From assembly GCF_009557615.1 (NCBI RefSeq), contig NZ_CP045652.1:3162001-3226000 (forward strand): a DNA stretch of 64,000 bases, read 5' to 3'. Position numbers and translations under genes: made by a program. Of the stretch, positions 37,220 to 47,073 are shown in pieces. The notes beneath the pieces were generated by a model that did not search any database, was not told the DNA's origin, and was given only the letters and a program-made list of their open reading frames with translations. Positions within the stretch are counted from its first letter, which is position 1; every line of letters begins with the position of its first letter. This DNA comes from Sphingobacteruim zhuxiongii (GTDB lineage: Bacteria > Bacteroidota > Bacteroidia > Sphingobacteriales > Sphingobacteriaceae).

Positions 37220-38398
37220 ATGTCAGATTTAAAATACAACCAAAGAGGTGTATCCGCTGGTAAAGAGGATGTGCACAATGCAATTAAAAACATTGATAAA
37301 GGATTATTCCCAAAAGCTTTCTGTAAAATTATCCCTGATATATTGGGTGCAGATGAAGCTTGGTGTAATATTATGCACGCCGATGGAGCAGGTACGAAAT
37401 CATCATTAGCATACGTTTATTGGAAAGAAACTGGAGACATCTCCGTTTGGCGTGGCATTGCCCAAGACGCTATTATCATGAACGTTGATGATTTACTTTG
37501 TGTTGGAGCAATCGACAATATCTTATTATCTTCTACAATTGGTAGAAATAAGAACCTTATTCCGGGTGAAGTTATTGCGGAAATTATAAATGGTACGGAA
37601 GAAATTCTTGCCGAATTGCGTGAGCTAGGCATGGGAATTTACTCTACTGGCGGTGAAACTGCTGATGTTGGCGATTTAGTAAGAACAATTATCGTGGACA
37701 GCACCGTTACATGTCGAATGAAACGTGAAGACGTCATTTCGAATCATCGTATTCAAGGCGGAAATGTCATTGTAGGATTAGCGTCTTATGGACAAGCAAC
37801 TTACGAGAAAGAATACAATGGCGGGATGGGATCCAATGGATTGACATCTGCTCGTCATGATGTATTCAGTAAATATATCGCGGAAAAATACCCTGAGAGT
37901 TTTGATCCAGCGGTTCCTTATGATTTAGTATTTGCTGGCGGAAGAGCTTTGACAGATAAAATAAAAGTGGAGTCTGGAGAGGAAATTACGGCAGGCAAAC
38001 TTGTATTATCTGCTACACGTACGTATGCTCCAGTTATAAAACAAATTTTAGACAAGTACCGTTCACAAATCGATGGTATGGTTCATTGTTCTGGTGGTGC
38101 CCAAACGAAAGTATTGCACTTCGTCGACAATGTACATGTGATTAAGGATAACCTATTCCCTATCCCACCATTATTTGAATTAATCCAAAAAGAATCCAAT
38201 ACGGATTGGCAGGAAATGTATAAAGTATTCAATATGGGTCATCGTATGGAGCTTTATGTACCAGAAGAAATCGCTGCCGACATTATCCAAATTTCAGAAT
38301 CGTTTGGTATTCCAGCACAAGTTATTGGACGCGTAGAAGCGGCTGAAAATAAGAAAGTGACAATTCGCTCTCCATACGGAGAATTTATTTACGAATAA
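37220..38398 (+). CDS. purM: Phosphoribosylformylglycinamidine cyclo-ligase (AIR synthase)
   Basis: PurM closes the imidazole ring of AIR in purine synthesis, using ATP. The 392-residue sequence is the Bacteroidota form: YNQRGVSAGKEDVHNAIKN at the start, HADGAGTKSSLAY, the metal/ATP segment AIIMNVDDLLCVGA, STGGETADVGD, and NGGMGSNGLTSARHD, with an overall two-domain AIRS layout. It is about 40 residues longer than the E. coli protein. I start at ATG 37220; a TTG seven codons upstream would place the start inside the predicted promoter. It is followed at 7 bases by the zinc protease and rimK genes. Confidence 0.93.
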   Translation: MSDLKYNQRGVSAGKEDVHNAIKNIDKGLFPKAFCKIIPDILGADEAWCNIMHADGAGTKSSLAYVYWKETGDISVWRGIAQDAIIMNVDDLLCVGAIDNILLSSTIGRNKNLIPGEVIAEIINGTEEILAELRELGMGIYSTGGETADVGDLVRTIIVDSTVTCRMKREDVISNHRIQGGNVIVGLASYGQATYEKEYNGGMGSNGLTSARHDVFSKYIAEKYPESFDPAVPYDLVFAGGRALTDKIKVESGEEITAGKLVLSATRTYAPVIKQILDKYRSQIDGMVHCSGGAQTKVLHFVDNVHVIKDNLFPIPPLFELIQKESNTDWQEMYKVFNMGHRMELYVPEEIAADIIQISESFGIPAQVIGRVEAAENKKVTIRSPYGEFIYE

Positions 38399-38405
38399 AT
38401 TTGAG

Positions 38406-38837
38406 GTGGACAGCAAAAAGATTATAGGTAGAACAGAAATCATAGATTTACCCGAGTTGGGTCTTTATGATATTGAGGCTAAAATAGATACGGGAGCCGA
38501 AACCTCTGTTCTACACTGTGAACAGATGGAGGTGGTTAACAAGAAAGGTCATCTTTATGTGATTGGACATATCCGTCCTAACTTAGAGAGCGAAAAAGTC
38601 TTGAAGCTTACCTTCCCTGTACATCGGGAAAGAACGATAAAAAGTTCTTTCGGACAGTCGGAGATTCGTTATATATTCCTAACCAAGATCAGAATGTTCA
38701 ATGAGCTGTACGATATTAAACTCTCCTTTCGTGACAGATCATCCATGTCCTACCCCATGCTTTTAGGGCGTAATTTTATTACTAGAAAATTCTTAGTGGA
38801 TGTCTCTAAGAAAAATCTAGCATCCAATTTGATATAA
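38406..38837 (+). CDS. Retropepsin-like ATP-dependent zinc protease family (RimB-like)
   Basis: This 143-residue protein has the aspartic-protease-like motif AKIDTGAETSVLH (about 26-38) and the second half of the fold (SYPMLLGRNFITRKFLVDVS), as in the small family named for an ATP-dependent zinc protease and often encoded beside RimK. It starts with GTG at 38406 just after purM, and rimK follows 41 bases later. In some bacteria the relative RimB works with the RimK ligase in protein glutamylation control. Activity here is inferred from family and neighbour. Confidence 0.85.
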   Translation: MDSKKIIGRTEIIDLPELGLYDIEAKIDTGAETSVLHCEQMEVVNKKGHLYVIGHIRPNLESEKVLKLTFPVHRERTIKSSFGQSEIRYIFLTKIRMFNELYDIKLSFRDRSSMSYPMLLGRNFITRKFLVDVSKKNLASNLI

Positions 38838-38878
38838 AACATTAGAGCCCGTTTATTCGTTATAGAAAAAAGAAGAAA

Positions 38879-39814
38879 GTGAAGATAGCTATATTATCGA
38901 CAAATAAGTCAATTTACTCAACCCGACGCTTGGTTGAGGCGGCCGTATCGCGTGGGCATGAATGTTCGGTGATCGACCACAGTAAGTGTTATGTTGGCAT
39001 ACAGCAAGGGAAACCCTCTATTCACTATAAGGGACAAGATATCGCAGAAATTGACGCTATTGTACCTAGAATTGGATCTTCTGTTACATTTTATGGTTCT
39101 GCCATCGTACGTCAATTTGAAGTAATGGGTGTGATTTCGGCTAATCCAAGTCAAGCGATTACGCGTTCTCGCGATAAGCTACGTTGCATGCAGATTCTTT
39201 CTGGTGCAGGCTTAGGCCTTCCGATTACAGGATTTGCAAGAACAGCTTCCGATGTAGACGACCTAATCAACATGGTTGGTGGCGCTCCGCTAGTAATTAA
39301 ATTGTTGGAGGGAACACAAGGAATCGGTGTTGTATTAGCGGAAACGAAAAAAGCAGCATCTTCTGTTATTGAAGCTTTTTACGGATTGGGAAATAACATT
39401 CTTATTCAGGAATATATCAAAGAAGCTAAAGGGACTGATATACGCGCTTTTGTCGTTGATGGCAAAGTTGTGGGAGCAATGAAACGCACAGCGAAGGAGG
39501 GCGAATTTCGTTCCAATTTACATCGTGGCGGTACTGCAGAGGTTATTAAATTGACCCGCAAAGAAAAAGAAACTGCTATCGCGGCAGCTACAGCGATGGG
39601 GCTTACCGTTGCCGGTGTTGATATGCTTCCTTCATCGCGCGGACCATTAATATTGGAAGTTAACTCCTCGCCAGGCTTGGAAGGTATTGAACAAGCAACA
39701 GGTAAAGATATTGCTAGTGAGATTATCAAATACCTAGAAAGGCAGCATGAGCAAAAGCAACTTGCAAAACCGACAACAACCAGAACGAAGATTAAGAAAC
39801 AAAGTAATCTGTAA
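38879..39814 (+). CDS. rimK: RimK-type ATP-grasp amino-acid ligase
   Basis: RimK adds glutamate residues to the C-terminus of ribosomal protein S6 in E. coli. The 311-residue protein has the ATP-grasp pattern: the N-terminal domain ([18 protein letters not shown]), [34 protein letters not shown], and the magnesium-binding end [19 protein letters not shown]. It starts with GTG. The C-terminal 20 residues are lysine- and threonine-rich. It forms a unit with the zinc protease gene, and a terminator follows. The target protein here is unproven; other glutamate ligases of this fold exist. Confidence 0.9.
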   Translation: MKIAILSTNKSIYSTRRLVEAAVSRGHECSVIDHSKCYVGIQQGKPSIHYKGQDIAEIDAIVPRIGSSVTFYGSAIVRQFEVMGVISANPSQAITRSRDKLRCMQILSGAGLGLPITGFARTASDVDDLINMVGGAPLVIKLLEGTQGIGVVLAETKKAASSVIEAFYGLGNNILIQEYIKEAKGTDIRAFVVDGKVVGAMKRTAKEGEFRSNLHRGGTAEVIKLTRKEKETAIAAATAMGLTVAGVDMLPSSRGPLILEVNSSPGLEGIEQATGKDIASEIIKYLERQHEQKQLAKPTTTRTKIKKQSNL

Positions 39815-39858
39815 TTAAGTATTAGAAATTTCTAACATCTAGTATGGATTTATAAAAC

Positions 39859-39890
39859 AAAAAAGCCAAGATTTCAATCTTGGCTTTTTT
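39859..39890. terminator. Terminator between rimK and the convergent DUF3857 gene
   Basis: A perfect inverted repeat (AAAAAAGCCAAGA with TCTTGGCTTTTTT) functions in both directions. Confidence 0.92.
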
Positions 39891-39925
39891 GTTTTTCAAT
39901 AAGAACTATTATTCGCAATAGGCTC

Positions 39926-42583
39926 TTAGAGCTCCTTAAACTCTTTTTCTGAATTATCCGCATTGTCAATTCGCTCGCCATCATTTTCCGAGTTTTCCGT
40001 CACCGAAATGCTGTTCTGATATTCGATTTCAGCAGCTGGAGATCGGACAACAAATGTCCCCCTCACCCTTTGCGAACGTGCAACATAAATTAGCCAAATA
40101 ATCGACGTAATGATTCCGCCGACCATTCTAGAACTTTCTTCATTATCGATCAGTTCGGCAGGCAATAAAGTTTCAGAAGCGATTAAATCAACGATTACAA
40201 ACCCTAAGAGAACGGTTCTGACAATGAAGAAGCTTTGCGGAAACAAGTCCCTTTTTTGAAAAAACAGATAGGCTATTGAGGGTAAAACAATCAAAGCGCC
40301 CAATTGAAAAAAAGTTTCAAATACAAAGATCATGCGTATGGCAATCTTCGAATTTTGGTCATAATATTCTGCGGAATTCCAGAAAGAAGTGTACAAGTAA
40401 GAATCGGGCGTAAATACTATAATTACCTGAACTATTATCGAAACAATTAATGCTAATCCAAGAAACACTAACCAACCGCCGATAGTATCATAACTTGCTT
40501 CTCGATTCATCGCAAACCTTGACAGGGGTTTTGATGGCAGATATTTTTTGATAAACCACCAGTAATAGATGGAACCGATAATTAAAAGTAAACAGAAGAG
40601 AATCCAGTTGAAATTTCCAAGACCACCTTCAGTAAGAATCAAACTACCTTGATCATCCACATAGAAAGATTGCATGGCATCATTAATAATTTTATTATAA
40701 TCGTTATAATATGCCTTGGCGCGATCCGTAGGAATATAGGGGGATGCAATATCGAAATTATAGGAAACAATTAAAGTGTCTTTATGCGTATAAACATTCC
40801 TAAGGAAAGAATAATCGATTCCATTGACAATGTCATGTGCCGAATAGTTTGATAATTTCTTCTCATCAGGATTGACCACTTTAATACTGTGCATTACCTG
40901 CAGCGGGTAATCCAACGCAACGGGATTGTTAATGTCTTCATCGATAGCCGGTAGGCGTTCGAAAATACTCCTACTATAGGAAGGTATCAAAACTTTATTG
41001 GTTACCTCATCGCGATGCCCCACTTCGGTGAGATCATAGGTTTCATACACAGTAAACACGTTATCCGCTAAATTATCTTCGGTTCGGATCTTTTCTTTCG
41101 TCTTAACTGCTTTGTAGATATTTTTATAATATGATTCGTACTCTTCCTTGATTTGATTTTTTCCATTGGATTTAAAGTAAGATCGAACTTGATCAGCATG
41201 TCCTCCATAGTTGACAGTCTTCACTGTTAGTATTGCTTTATTATTCGATAGCAACTTTAGCACATCGAATATTTCAATTTTTTTAAAATGCTGAGCGGCG
41301 TCGGCATCCACAAGCTCTTTTGGAGATGCAAGATTTAACAATTCGCCATAATATGGGAAATACTTGCTTTCCAGTTTCCCCCCTTGATTAGTAGAAGTAG
41401 CATCGACATAAGTGTATAGCCCTTTTCTTTTTAAGGCGACAACCATGTGATTAAAAGCATAGGGAGAGGGTAATTGATTTTTAACTTTTGACCGCTGATA
41501 GGTATTGGCCAATACGGTAGTTGCATCGATCCCCTTCGCACGCAAAATCGATACTAACAGAACCGATTTATCTTTACAGTCGCCATAACGCTGATTAAAT
41601 ACCTTGTCGGCTGCATGGGCACGATGCGAATGTTGCCCAACTTCGATACCCATATATCGAATCTTATTTTGCACGAAGTCGATCGCCTTTTCGGCATATA
41701 AATCTTTATCTCGCTTAGACTCTTGCCATAAACTTTCAACGAATTTCCCAAATTCTGTGGACAGATTAATTTCCTGAATAGGATTCGCTCGTTTTGCCCA
41801 TTCTCCTACTTCAGCCCAACTGGCATATTCTGAACATTCAATGTACATGTTGGGATCATACCAAGATGGCGCGAAATTACTGTATGATACAGTCTTCTTC
41901 GATGCATGCTCCCAGTAATAACTAGTAGATTCTCCCAGTTTAATCGTTTTTTCTGCCGGAGCCTTATTGAAGGTTTTAAACTTTATCTTCCGGCTATTTG
42001 GAATTAAATAATTCACATGAACTAACCCAACGGGTTCATAAGACTCCAAGGTGTAGGAGTCTGCAAATTTATTTTCAAAGACAGGGTTAAATCCAATGGT
42101 TGAGTAAGCAATGACTAGCTTATCATCTTTTCTTAGATCATCAATAATTAGATAGGCCGTATGATTACCATTGTATATTAGTCTTGATAATTCAGACTCG
42201 TTGGCTAACAAACGAAACTTCGAAATATCAAGCTTATTAAGCTCTTTGCCTTCACGAATTACTTTTATCTCGTGTATAACAAGCTTTTGATAGCTGGGAT
42301 CAAAATTAATGGATACTTGCCCCGTATTCTCAATACCTGAATCTTCAAAAATTACCTTAATTGATTTGTTGTAAATAGATTTCTCACTCAGGTTGACTTG
42401 ATAATCAACAAGTTCAAAGTAATATCCCAATGAAATATCATCGAGATCAACCTTAGCAGGAACGCCAGTAATTTGACGAATCCAAGTTGGAGTTGGCGCG
42501 CTGGAAAGATTAGGTTGTGCAGCTTCCACTCCTGTTAAAAACAACGTTAAGAAGCCCAATAAGAGGGTTAAAAACAATTTCAT
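39926..42583 (-). CDS. DUF3857/transglutaminase-like protein with C-terminal membrane domain
   Basis: The 885-residue protein is exported (signal peptide to GVEAAQ). It has an N-terminal DUF3857 domain (about 50-260), a transglutaminase-like domain with Cys in RYGDCKDKSVLL (about residue 336), His in FNHMVV (about 378) and Asp in YVDATS (about 391), a beta-rich DUF3858-like part, and a C-terminal block of about five membrane helices whose GGWLVFLGLALI resembles DUF2569. This order is seen in other Bacteroidota proteins. The papain-like site is complete, so peptidase or amidase activity is possible; biological role unknown. It has no operon partner. Confidence 0.83.
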   Translation of the reverse strand: MKLFLTLLLGFLTLFLTGVEAAQPNLSSAPTPTWIRQITGVPAKVDLDDISLGYYFELVDYQVNLSEKSIYNKSIKVIFEDSGIENTGQVSINFDPSYQKLVIHEIKVIREGKELNKLDISKFRLLANESELSRLIYNGNHTAYLIIDDLRKDDKLVIAYSTIGFNPVFENKFADSYTLESYEPVGLVHVNYLIPNSRKIKFKTFNKAPAEKTIKLGESTSYYWEHASKKTVSYSNFAPSWYDPNMYIECSEYASWAEVGEWAKRANPIQEINLSTEFGKFVESLWQESKRDKDLYAEKAIDFVQNKIRYMGIEVGQHSHRAHAADKVFNQRYGDCKDKSVLLVSILRAKGIDATTVLANTYQRSKVKNQLPSPYAFNHMVVALKRKGLYTYVDATSTNQGGKLESKYFPYYGELLNLASPKELVDADAAQHFKKIEIFDVLKLLSNNKAILTVKTVNYGGHADQVRSYFKSNGKNQIKEEYESYYKNIYKAVKTKEKIRTEDNLADNVFTVYETYDLTEVGHRDEVTNKVLIPSYSRSIFERLPAIDEDINNPVALDYPLQVMHSIKVVNPDEKKLSNYSAHDIVNGIDYSFLRNVYTHKDTLIVSYNFDIASPYIPTDRAKAYYNDYNKIINDAMQSFYVDDQGSLILTEGGLGNFNWILFCLLLIIGSIYYWWFIKKYLPSKPLSRFAMNREASYDTIGGWLVFLGLALIVSIIVQVIIVFTPDSYLYTSFWNSAEYYDQNSKIAIRMIFVFETFFQLGALIVLPSIAYLFFQKRDLFPQSFFIVRTVLLGFVIVDLIASETLLPAELIDNEESSRMVGGIITSIIWLIYVARSQRVRGTFVVRSPAAEIEYQNSISVTENSENDGERIDNADNSEKEFKEL

Positions 42584-42649
42584 TAGGGTTAATAATTTAG
42601 CATCGAATATAACGAAATTTACAGATTAGTATAGGGTATAATAAAATAA

Positions 42650-42674
42650 AAAATGCCCTTCAAGAGGGCATTTT
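42650..42674. terminator. Terminator after the polyol-kinase operon
   Basis: AAAATGCCCT and AGGGCATTTT with flanking A- and T-runs lie 28 bases after the stop of the glycerophosphodiesterase gene, the last gene of the minus-strand operon. Confidence 0.9.
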
Positions 42675-42701
42675 TTATTTCATAAATTCTATGTAATCTT
42701 C

Positions 42702-43568
42702 CTATTGAATGGCTTTACTAACTTCGATTGGTAAGTCTGACTCCAAAATAGAGGCACCATCAGCAAATACTGCTCTAAATTTTTCTGCACGTTCACCAAC
42801 TGTTGGTAATTTATCAAAAGTAGGTGCCGACGAAATCATACACATGACGCCCTTCTCGTGAAAAAATTTATACATAGCTTGATTAGAAGATTTTATATCA
42901 GGCCCGATATACACAATCATACGATTGAACGGCAATCCAGATTGTACAAATTTCTCTAAATCCTGTTGAGTCCTAATATGCATCGACATATATTGCTTTG
43001 GATTCTTATCTAAATAGAACTTTGCCTGTTCTACATTATGAACAGTCACCCATACCCAAGGATATGCATCATGCTTCTTGATTATCTCGGCGGTCATTTC
43101 CATAGGTAAATCTTTCTTATCCAGATTTAATATAGTTTTTCCCTTCGCCCACTTAATCATCTCATCCAATGTATTAATCTTGTATTTTGTGGCTTCACCT
43201 TGTTTATCCTTAAGCTTTAGTTTTTTAAGCTCTTTCCACGTGAAATCAGCGACTTTTCCTGTTCCCGTAGTCGTGCGATCTAAAGTAGCATCATGAACCA
43301 TCACTGGAATGCTATCTTTAGACAATCGAGGATCGATTTCAAATATGGCAATACTGTGTTGCAACACCGCTTTCATTGAGGGAATAGAGTTCTCGGGCAT
43401 CTTGTTTTCGATCGTACCACGATGACCTGAGATCACTTTCTTTCCAGGAGCATACTCGAAATATGAATACATCTCCTCCGTCGTCTTGAAATTAAGTTTG
43501 TGAAGCTTTTGAGCAGATACTTGTAAAGACACTAACAAGATAGCACTGGCGATAAATAGTTTTTTCAT
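42702..43568 (-). CDS. Exported glycerophosphodiester phosphodiesterase family enzyme
   Basis: The 288-residue protein has a signal peptide (to LQVSAQ) and the GDPD TIM-barrel motifs: GHRGTIENKMPENSIPSM (about 49-66; catalytic His and the PENS loop), AIFEIDPRLSKD (Glu and Asp metal ligands) and VMVHDATLDRTT (second catalytic His). Such enzymes split glycerophosphodiesters to glycerol 3-phosphate and an alcohol. It is the last gene of a unit with a histidine phosphatase, two FGGY kinases, a 2-hydroxyacid dehydrogenase and a polyol-type permease, so its product probably feeds that pathway. Confidence 0.9.
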   Translation of the reverse strand: MKKLFIASAILLVSLQVSAQKLHKLNFKTTEEMYSYFEYAPGKKVISGHRGTIENKMPENSIPSMKAVLQHSIAIFEIDPRLSKDSIPVMVHDATLDRTTTGTGKVADFTWKELKKLKLKDKQGEATKYKINTLDEMIKWAKGKTILNLDKKDLPMEMTAEIIKKHDAYPWVWVTVHNVEQAKFYLDKNPKQYMSMHIRTQQDLEKFVQSGLPFNRMIVYIGPDIKSSNQAMYKFFHEKGVMCMISSAPTFDKLPTVGERAEKFRAVFADGASILESDLPIEVSKAIQ

Positions 43569-43590
43569 TAGGATTTAGTTGACTATGAAA

Positions 43591-44187
43591 TTAAGCATTT
43601 AGCTTTAACAAATTAAAACCTTTATGTTTATCTAATGTTATCAACGTTAATGCGGAATTCTCCTGTACAATCTTTCTATAATTTTTCAATGGCATGCCCA
43701 ATTGATTAGACATAAATAAGCGGTTCACGCCATTATGTCCAACAACTAAAACAGTCTTTCCATCATACTTTTCAAGTAATTCATTGTAAAAACTACTTAA
43801 GCGCTCGATCACTTGCGTAGCAGTCTCCCCTGTCCGTCCGGCAGCGTGCTCTTCTGGATTGGACAGCCAATTTTCCCAAGATGCTGGATCTTCAGCGATA
43901 AACTCTTCAGAACGCTTTCCTTCCCAATTTCCAAAATCCACTTCGATCAAGCGTTCATCTGTTTGAACTCTTGATTCATCACCGGATGCAATTGCCGCCG
44001 TATTTCTCGCCCGCTTCAATGGCGAAGAAAAAATGTAATCGAAAGAATAATCCTTGAGCAATTCGTTCATACGATTCGCTTGTTGAATTCCCTTGTCAGT
44101 TAATTCAATATCTGTTCGACCGCAATACTTATTTCCGTCTGCATTAAATGCAGTCTCGCCATGTCTTAATAGACAGATTGTAATCAT
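43591..44187 (-). CDS. Histidine phosphatase family (phosphoglycerate mutase-like)
   Basis: The 198-residue protein has the phosphohistidine motif LLRHGETAFN (His9), the conserved FSSPLKRARNTA, the acid residue in LIEVDFGNWEGK and the second histidine in VVGHNGVNRLF. It resembles the CobC/alpha-ribazole phosphatase branch, but no cobalamin genes are near. It starts directly at the end of the upstream kinase gene (no gap), so translation is coupled. Removal of phosphate from a sugar or polyol phosphate made by the kinases is a reasonable inference. Confidence 0.88.
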   Translation of the reverse strand: MITICLLRHGETAFNADGNKYCGRTDIELTDKGIQQANRMNELLKDYSFDYIFSSPLKRARNTAAIASGDESRVQTDERLIEVDFGNWEGKRSEEFIAEDPASWENWLSNPEEHAAGRTGETATQVIERLSSFYNELLEKYDGKTVLVVGHNGVNRLFMSNQLGMPLKNYRKIVQENSALTLITLDKHKGFNLLKLNA

Positions 44188-45621
44188 CTATATATAATTT
44201 AAATCGCTTAATTTTTGTTTAAATGCTCGGTATTGAGTTTCATATGCCGAGACTAAGTCTGAGTTCGGCAGGACTTCTTTTTCAATTTGTGTCATAGCCG
44301 ATGCTGCTTCAATTAGCGAGCTATAAAACGTATTTGATGCCGCCATTATTGCTGCTCCAAATGCTCCGCTAGCCTCCTTGCATTTGTATATCGGAACATT
44401 CAGTACCGATGCCCTAGTCTGCAACCAAATATCAGAATTACTACCTCCACCAGCAGAATAGACTGCTTCGACTTTTTCCGAAGATAGATCTTCAATGATC
44501 TCATAAGCTAAACGCTCGATAAAAGCGACTCCCTCAAGTCCGGCAGTGAATTGCGCCGCCTGAGACACTCCTTCGGGATAAAACCCACGCGCTTGAGCCG
44601 CCATTATAGGATATCGCTCGCCTTCTTGCTTTAATGGCCAGGCAAGTAATCCTGTAGGGACCAACTGCTCCGCTTCTTCATTTAATGCCTGAAGATTATC
44701 AGCAAAGTCTAAAGAAATCCAGTCTGCACCTGTATTGCTTGCTCCACCTGGCATCCAATAACCTTCTGGATGACGGTGACTATATAAACGTCCAAGGGGA
44801 TCAACAACATTAGACTTTGTCACTCCTTTGATAACTAAGGTCGTACCTATCGTTGTATTCCAATTCCCCGGTTTAACTGCTCCTGACGCCATTTGTGTTG
44901 CACAACCGTCTGTCATTCCCACGACGATTGCAATCTGTGGAATTCCCCAAGTTGACGCTAATTCAGCGTCCAGCTCCCCAACTATTGTTCCGGAAGGCAC
45001 CACCTCTTGTAAGCATGAACGCTTTATACCAAGCTCCTTTATGACATATGCTGGCCATTCTAATTTCTCTAAGTCATAAGCAGATTTCAGTACATTCGTG
45101 TAATCCGTCGTTTTATAATTAGAACTAAACTTTCCTACGATATAGTCTGATGCGTGAACCCAAAGTTCAATATCTTCGGCTTTTTCAGGATACGTTTCCT
45201 GAAACCAGACCATTTTAGATATTCCTGAAGAAGCGTTAAAGCCTGTATACCCCTCTTTCACATATTTCGTTGCCACTTCTTTACAACGCTTCCCTTGCTC
45301 AGCGGAACGTGGGTCACTATACATGATTGCATTATGCAAAGGGTCGTAATTTTTATCTAGCGGTATAACGGTTCCTGAAGTTGAAGTCACCGACAATGCT
45401 TGAATGCACGATCTATCGATCGAGGAAGGAAGAGAGGCAATTAAATCCGTCATCATTTCTTTGCAGTCTTTCCACCATAATTCAGGAGATTGCTCTTCTC
45501 GAAAACAATCGTCTAATTCGAATTTTCTAGCATCAGATGCAATCAGTTTCCCTTCTTGGTTAACTAAAACAATCCTCGCCCCCTGCGTTCCCACATCTAC
45601 TCCAAAAAAATAATTGTTCAT
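44188..45621 (-). CDS. FGGY-family sugar kinase, first of two (ribulokinase-like type)
   Basis: The 477-residue protein has the FGGY kinase architecture: ATP-phosphate loop FFGVDVGTQGARIVLVN at the N-terminus, a central VGMTDGCATQMASGA with the catalytic Asp, and the C-terminal YSAGGGSNSDIWLQ adenosine loop. The pattern VTSTSGTVIPLD resembles the D-ribulose kinase branch. It would phosphorylate a ketopentose or related polyol or sugar in the cytoplasm. It is flanked by a second FGGY kinase (1 base upstream) and the histidine phosphatase (no gap). Confidence 0.88.
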   Translation of the reverse strand: MNNYFFGVDVGTQGARIVLVNQEGKLIASDARKFELDDCFREEQSPELWWKDCKEMMTDLIASLPSSIDRSCIQALSVTSTSGTVIPLDKNYDPLHNAIMYSDPRSAEQGKRCKEVATKYVKEGYTGFNASSGISKMVWFQETYPEKAEDIELWVHASDYIVGKFSSNYKTTDYTNVLKSAYDLEKLEWPAYVIKELGIKRSCLQEVVPSGTIVGELDAELASTWGIPQIAIVVGMTDGCATQMASGAVKPGNWNTTIGTTLVIKGVTKSNVVDPLGRLYSHRHPEGYWMPGGASNTGADWISLDFADNLQALNEEAEQLVPTGLLAWPLKQEGERYPIMAAQARGFYPEGVSQAAQFTAGLEGVAFIERLAYEIIEDLSSEKVEAVYSAGGGSNSDIWLQTRASVLNVPIYKCKEASGAFGAAIMAASNTFYSSLIEAASAMTQIEKEVLPNSDLVSAYETQYRAFKQKLSDLNYI

Positions 45622-45622
45622 C

Positions 45623-47071
45623 CTATCCTTGTACTTGTTTAAATGTTTTTCGTGCGTTCTTCCACTCTAAATAAAGTCTTTCAAACTCTTCGTGATTCTG
45701 TGGATGAATTTCTTCTAATAATTCTGGGCTAATATTACGAACATGTAATGCATCGTTACATACGAATACGCCTCCTAATACCGATGCTTGACGGAATGTA
45801 TCTCGAATTCTAATACTCTTTCCGAATAAATTCGCTATGAATTGGCGTAATTTTCGGCTTTCTACACCTCCCCCGCATGCCCAGATATAGGATTCAGTAT
45901 GCTCCGAAACAGCGCATAAAAACTTGTAGTTTTCATAGATACTGCACGCGATATCCCATAAAATAGCGAATACAAAGCTTCCGCGAGTTAATTGATGTGA
46001 TACGGGAGCATTGAAGATAAAGCCTCCTTTAGTCAAAGGGACCTCTTCATCTGCAATCAATGAACCCAAAGAGGCAACACATTGTGAATATGTCGCATCC
46101 TCTAATTCGCGCTCAATAACATCGTATCCTTCATTTGGATAAAAAATCTCTTTTAAGCGTTGATAATTCAACCCTGTTACACCAGCGTTCGCTTCCAAAA
46201 TAAAGTTGTGCTCATCGATATGACGACTTGTCCAAGTTCGTTGGTCTTCATCTTTCTCGTAGTTGTCTACGATTTTTATTATTGGTGTTGTTGTACCAGA
46301 TACAATCACGACGTCATTTGCGGAAGGATCCATACTGCGGATTGCCAATTGCGTATCACCACCACCGACAACTATTGCTGAATTACGATCAATTCCTAAA
46401 GTCTTAGCGACCTCTGGAAGTATTGTTCCAAGTACAGTGGTCGCATCTTTTAGTTCTGGCAATATATGCGATGGCAAACTGAATAATTCCAGTAAAGTGT
46501 TGCTCCATGCCTTCTGCTCTACGTCATATAATAATGTTTCCGATGCCTGTGAATGTTCGTAGCAGGTCACTCCTGAAAACTTATATTGAATCCAGTCGCT
46601 AATGCTCATAAAACAATCTATTTTCTTAAATAGATCCGGATACACTTCGCGTACACCGACCAATTTGAAGGCTGAAAACAATGAAGTTGGATAACGTCCA
46701 GATAGGTTATAGACGGTATCTTTATCCAATAAGTCTTTCTCCCATTTACGGCCACGATGATCTATATTTGGCATACCAAGAAGGGAATTCCCTTCGGCAT
46801 CAATAATGACAATTCCTTCGCGCTGACTTGTGGCAGTAATCGCGTTTATCTTCACTTCTCCAGCTTCAGCTAATGCCTCTTTCGTAAGGTGCAATATCTG
46901 ACCCCACAACTCATCTGGTTTAAAGTAAATGGATTCTTCGTAGTTTGCATCCGTCTCATAATGTACGTTCTCTCGCTTGATGCTAAGGATTTCACCTGTT
47001 GGAGTCGCAACTCCAACACGCGCATTACCTGTACCGATATCTACAACTAAATAGGCTTCTCTTGCTGCCAT
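45623..47071 (-). CDS. FGGY-family sugar kinase, second of two (autoinducer-2 kinase-like type)
   Basis: The 482-residue protein shares the fold of the next gene but is clearly different in sequence: VVDIGTGNARVGVATPTGE, ATSQREGIVIIDAEGN, VVGGGDTQLAIRS and the C-terminal WACGGGVESRKLRQF loop. The TSQREG pattern and the overall shape recall the LsrK branch, but no Lsr transporter or LsrF/LsrG is near, so an AI-2 role is not supported by context. It is 1 base upstream of the other kinase and 2 bases downstream of the dehydrogenase. Confidence 0.87.
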   Translation of the reverse strand: MAAREAYLVVDIGTGNARVGVATPTGEILSIKRENVHYETDANYEESIYFKPDELWGQILHLTKEALAEAGEVKINAITATSQREGIVIIDAEGNSLLGMPNIDHRGRKWEKDLLDKDTVYNLSGRYPTSLFSAFKLVGVREVYPDLFKKIDCFMSISDWIQYKFSGVTCYEHSQASETLLYDVEQKAWSNTLLELFSLPSHILPELKDATTVLGTILPEVAKTLGIDRNSAIVVGGGDTQLAIRSMDPSANDVVIVSGTTTPIIKIVDNYEKDEDQRTWTSRHIDEHNFILEANAGVTGLNYQRLKEIFYPNEGYDVIERELEDATYSQCVASLGSLIADEEVPLTKGGFIFNAPVSHQLTRGSFVFAILWDIACSIYENYKFLCAVSEHTESYIWACGGGVESRKLRQFIANLFGKSIRIRDTFRQASVLGGVFVCNDALHVRNISPELLEEIHPQNHEEFERLYLEWKNARKTFKQVQG

Positions 47072-47073
47072 AA

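Noticed and set aside
45623..47071. Autoinducer-2 processing locus
   Set aside because: Only the kinase resembles LsrK; the Lsr transporter and LsrF/LsrG partners are absent, so a general catabolic role fits better.
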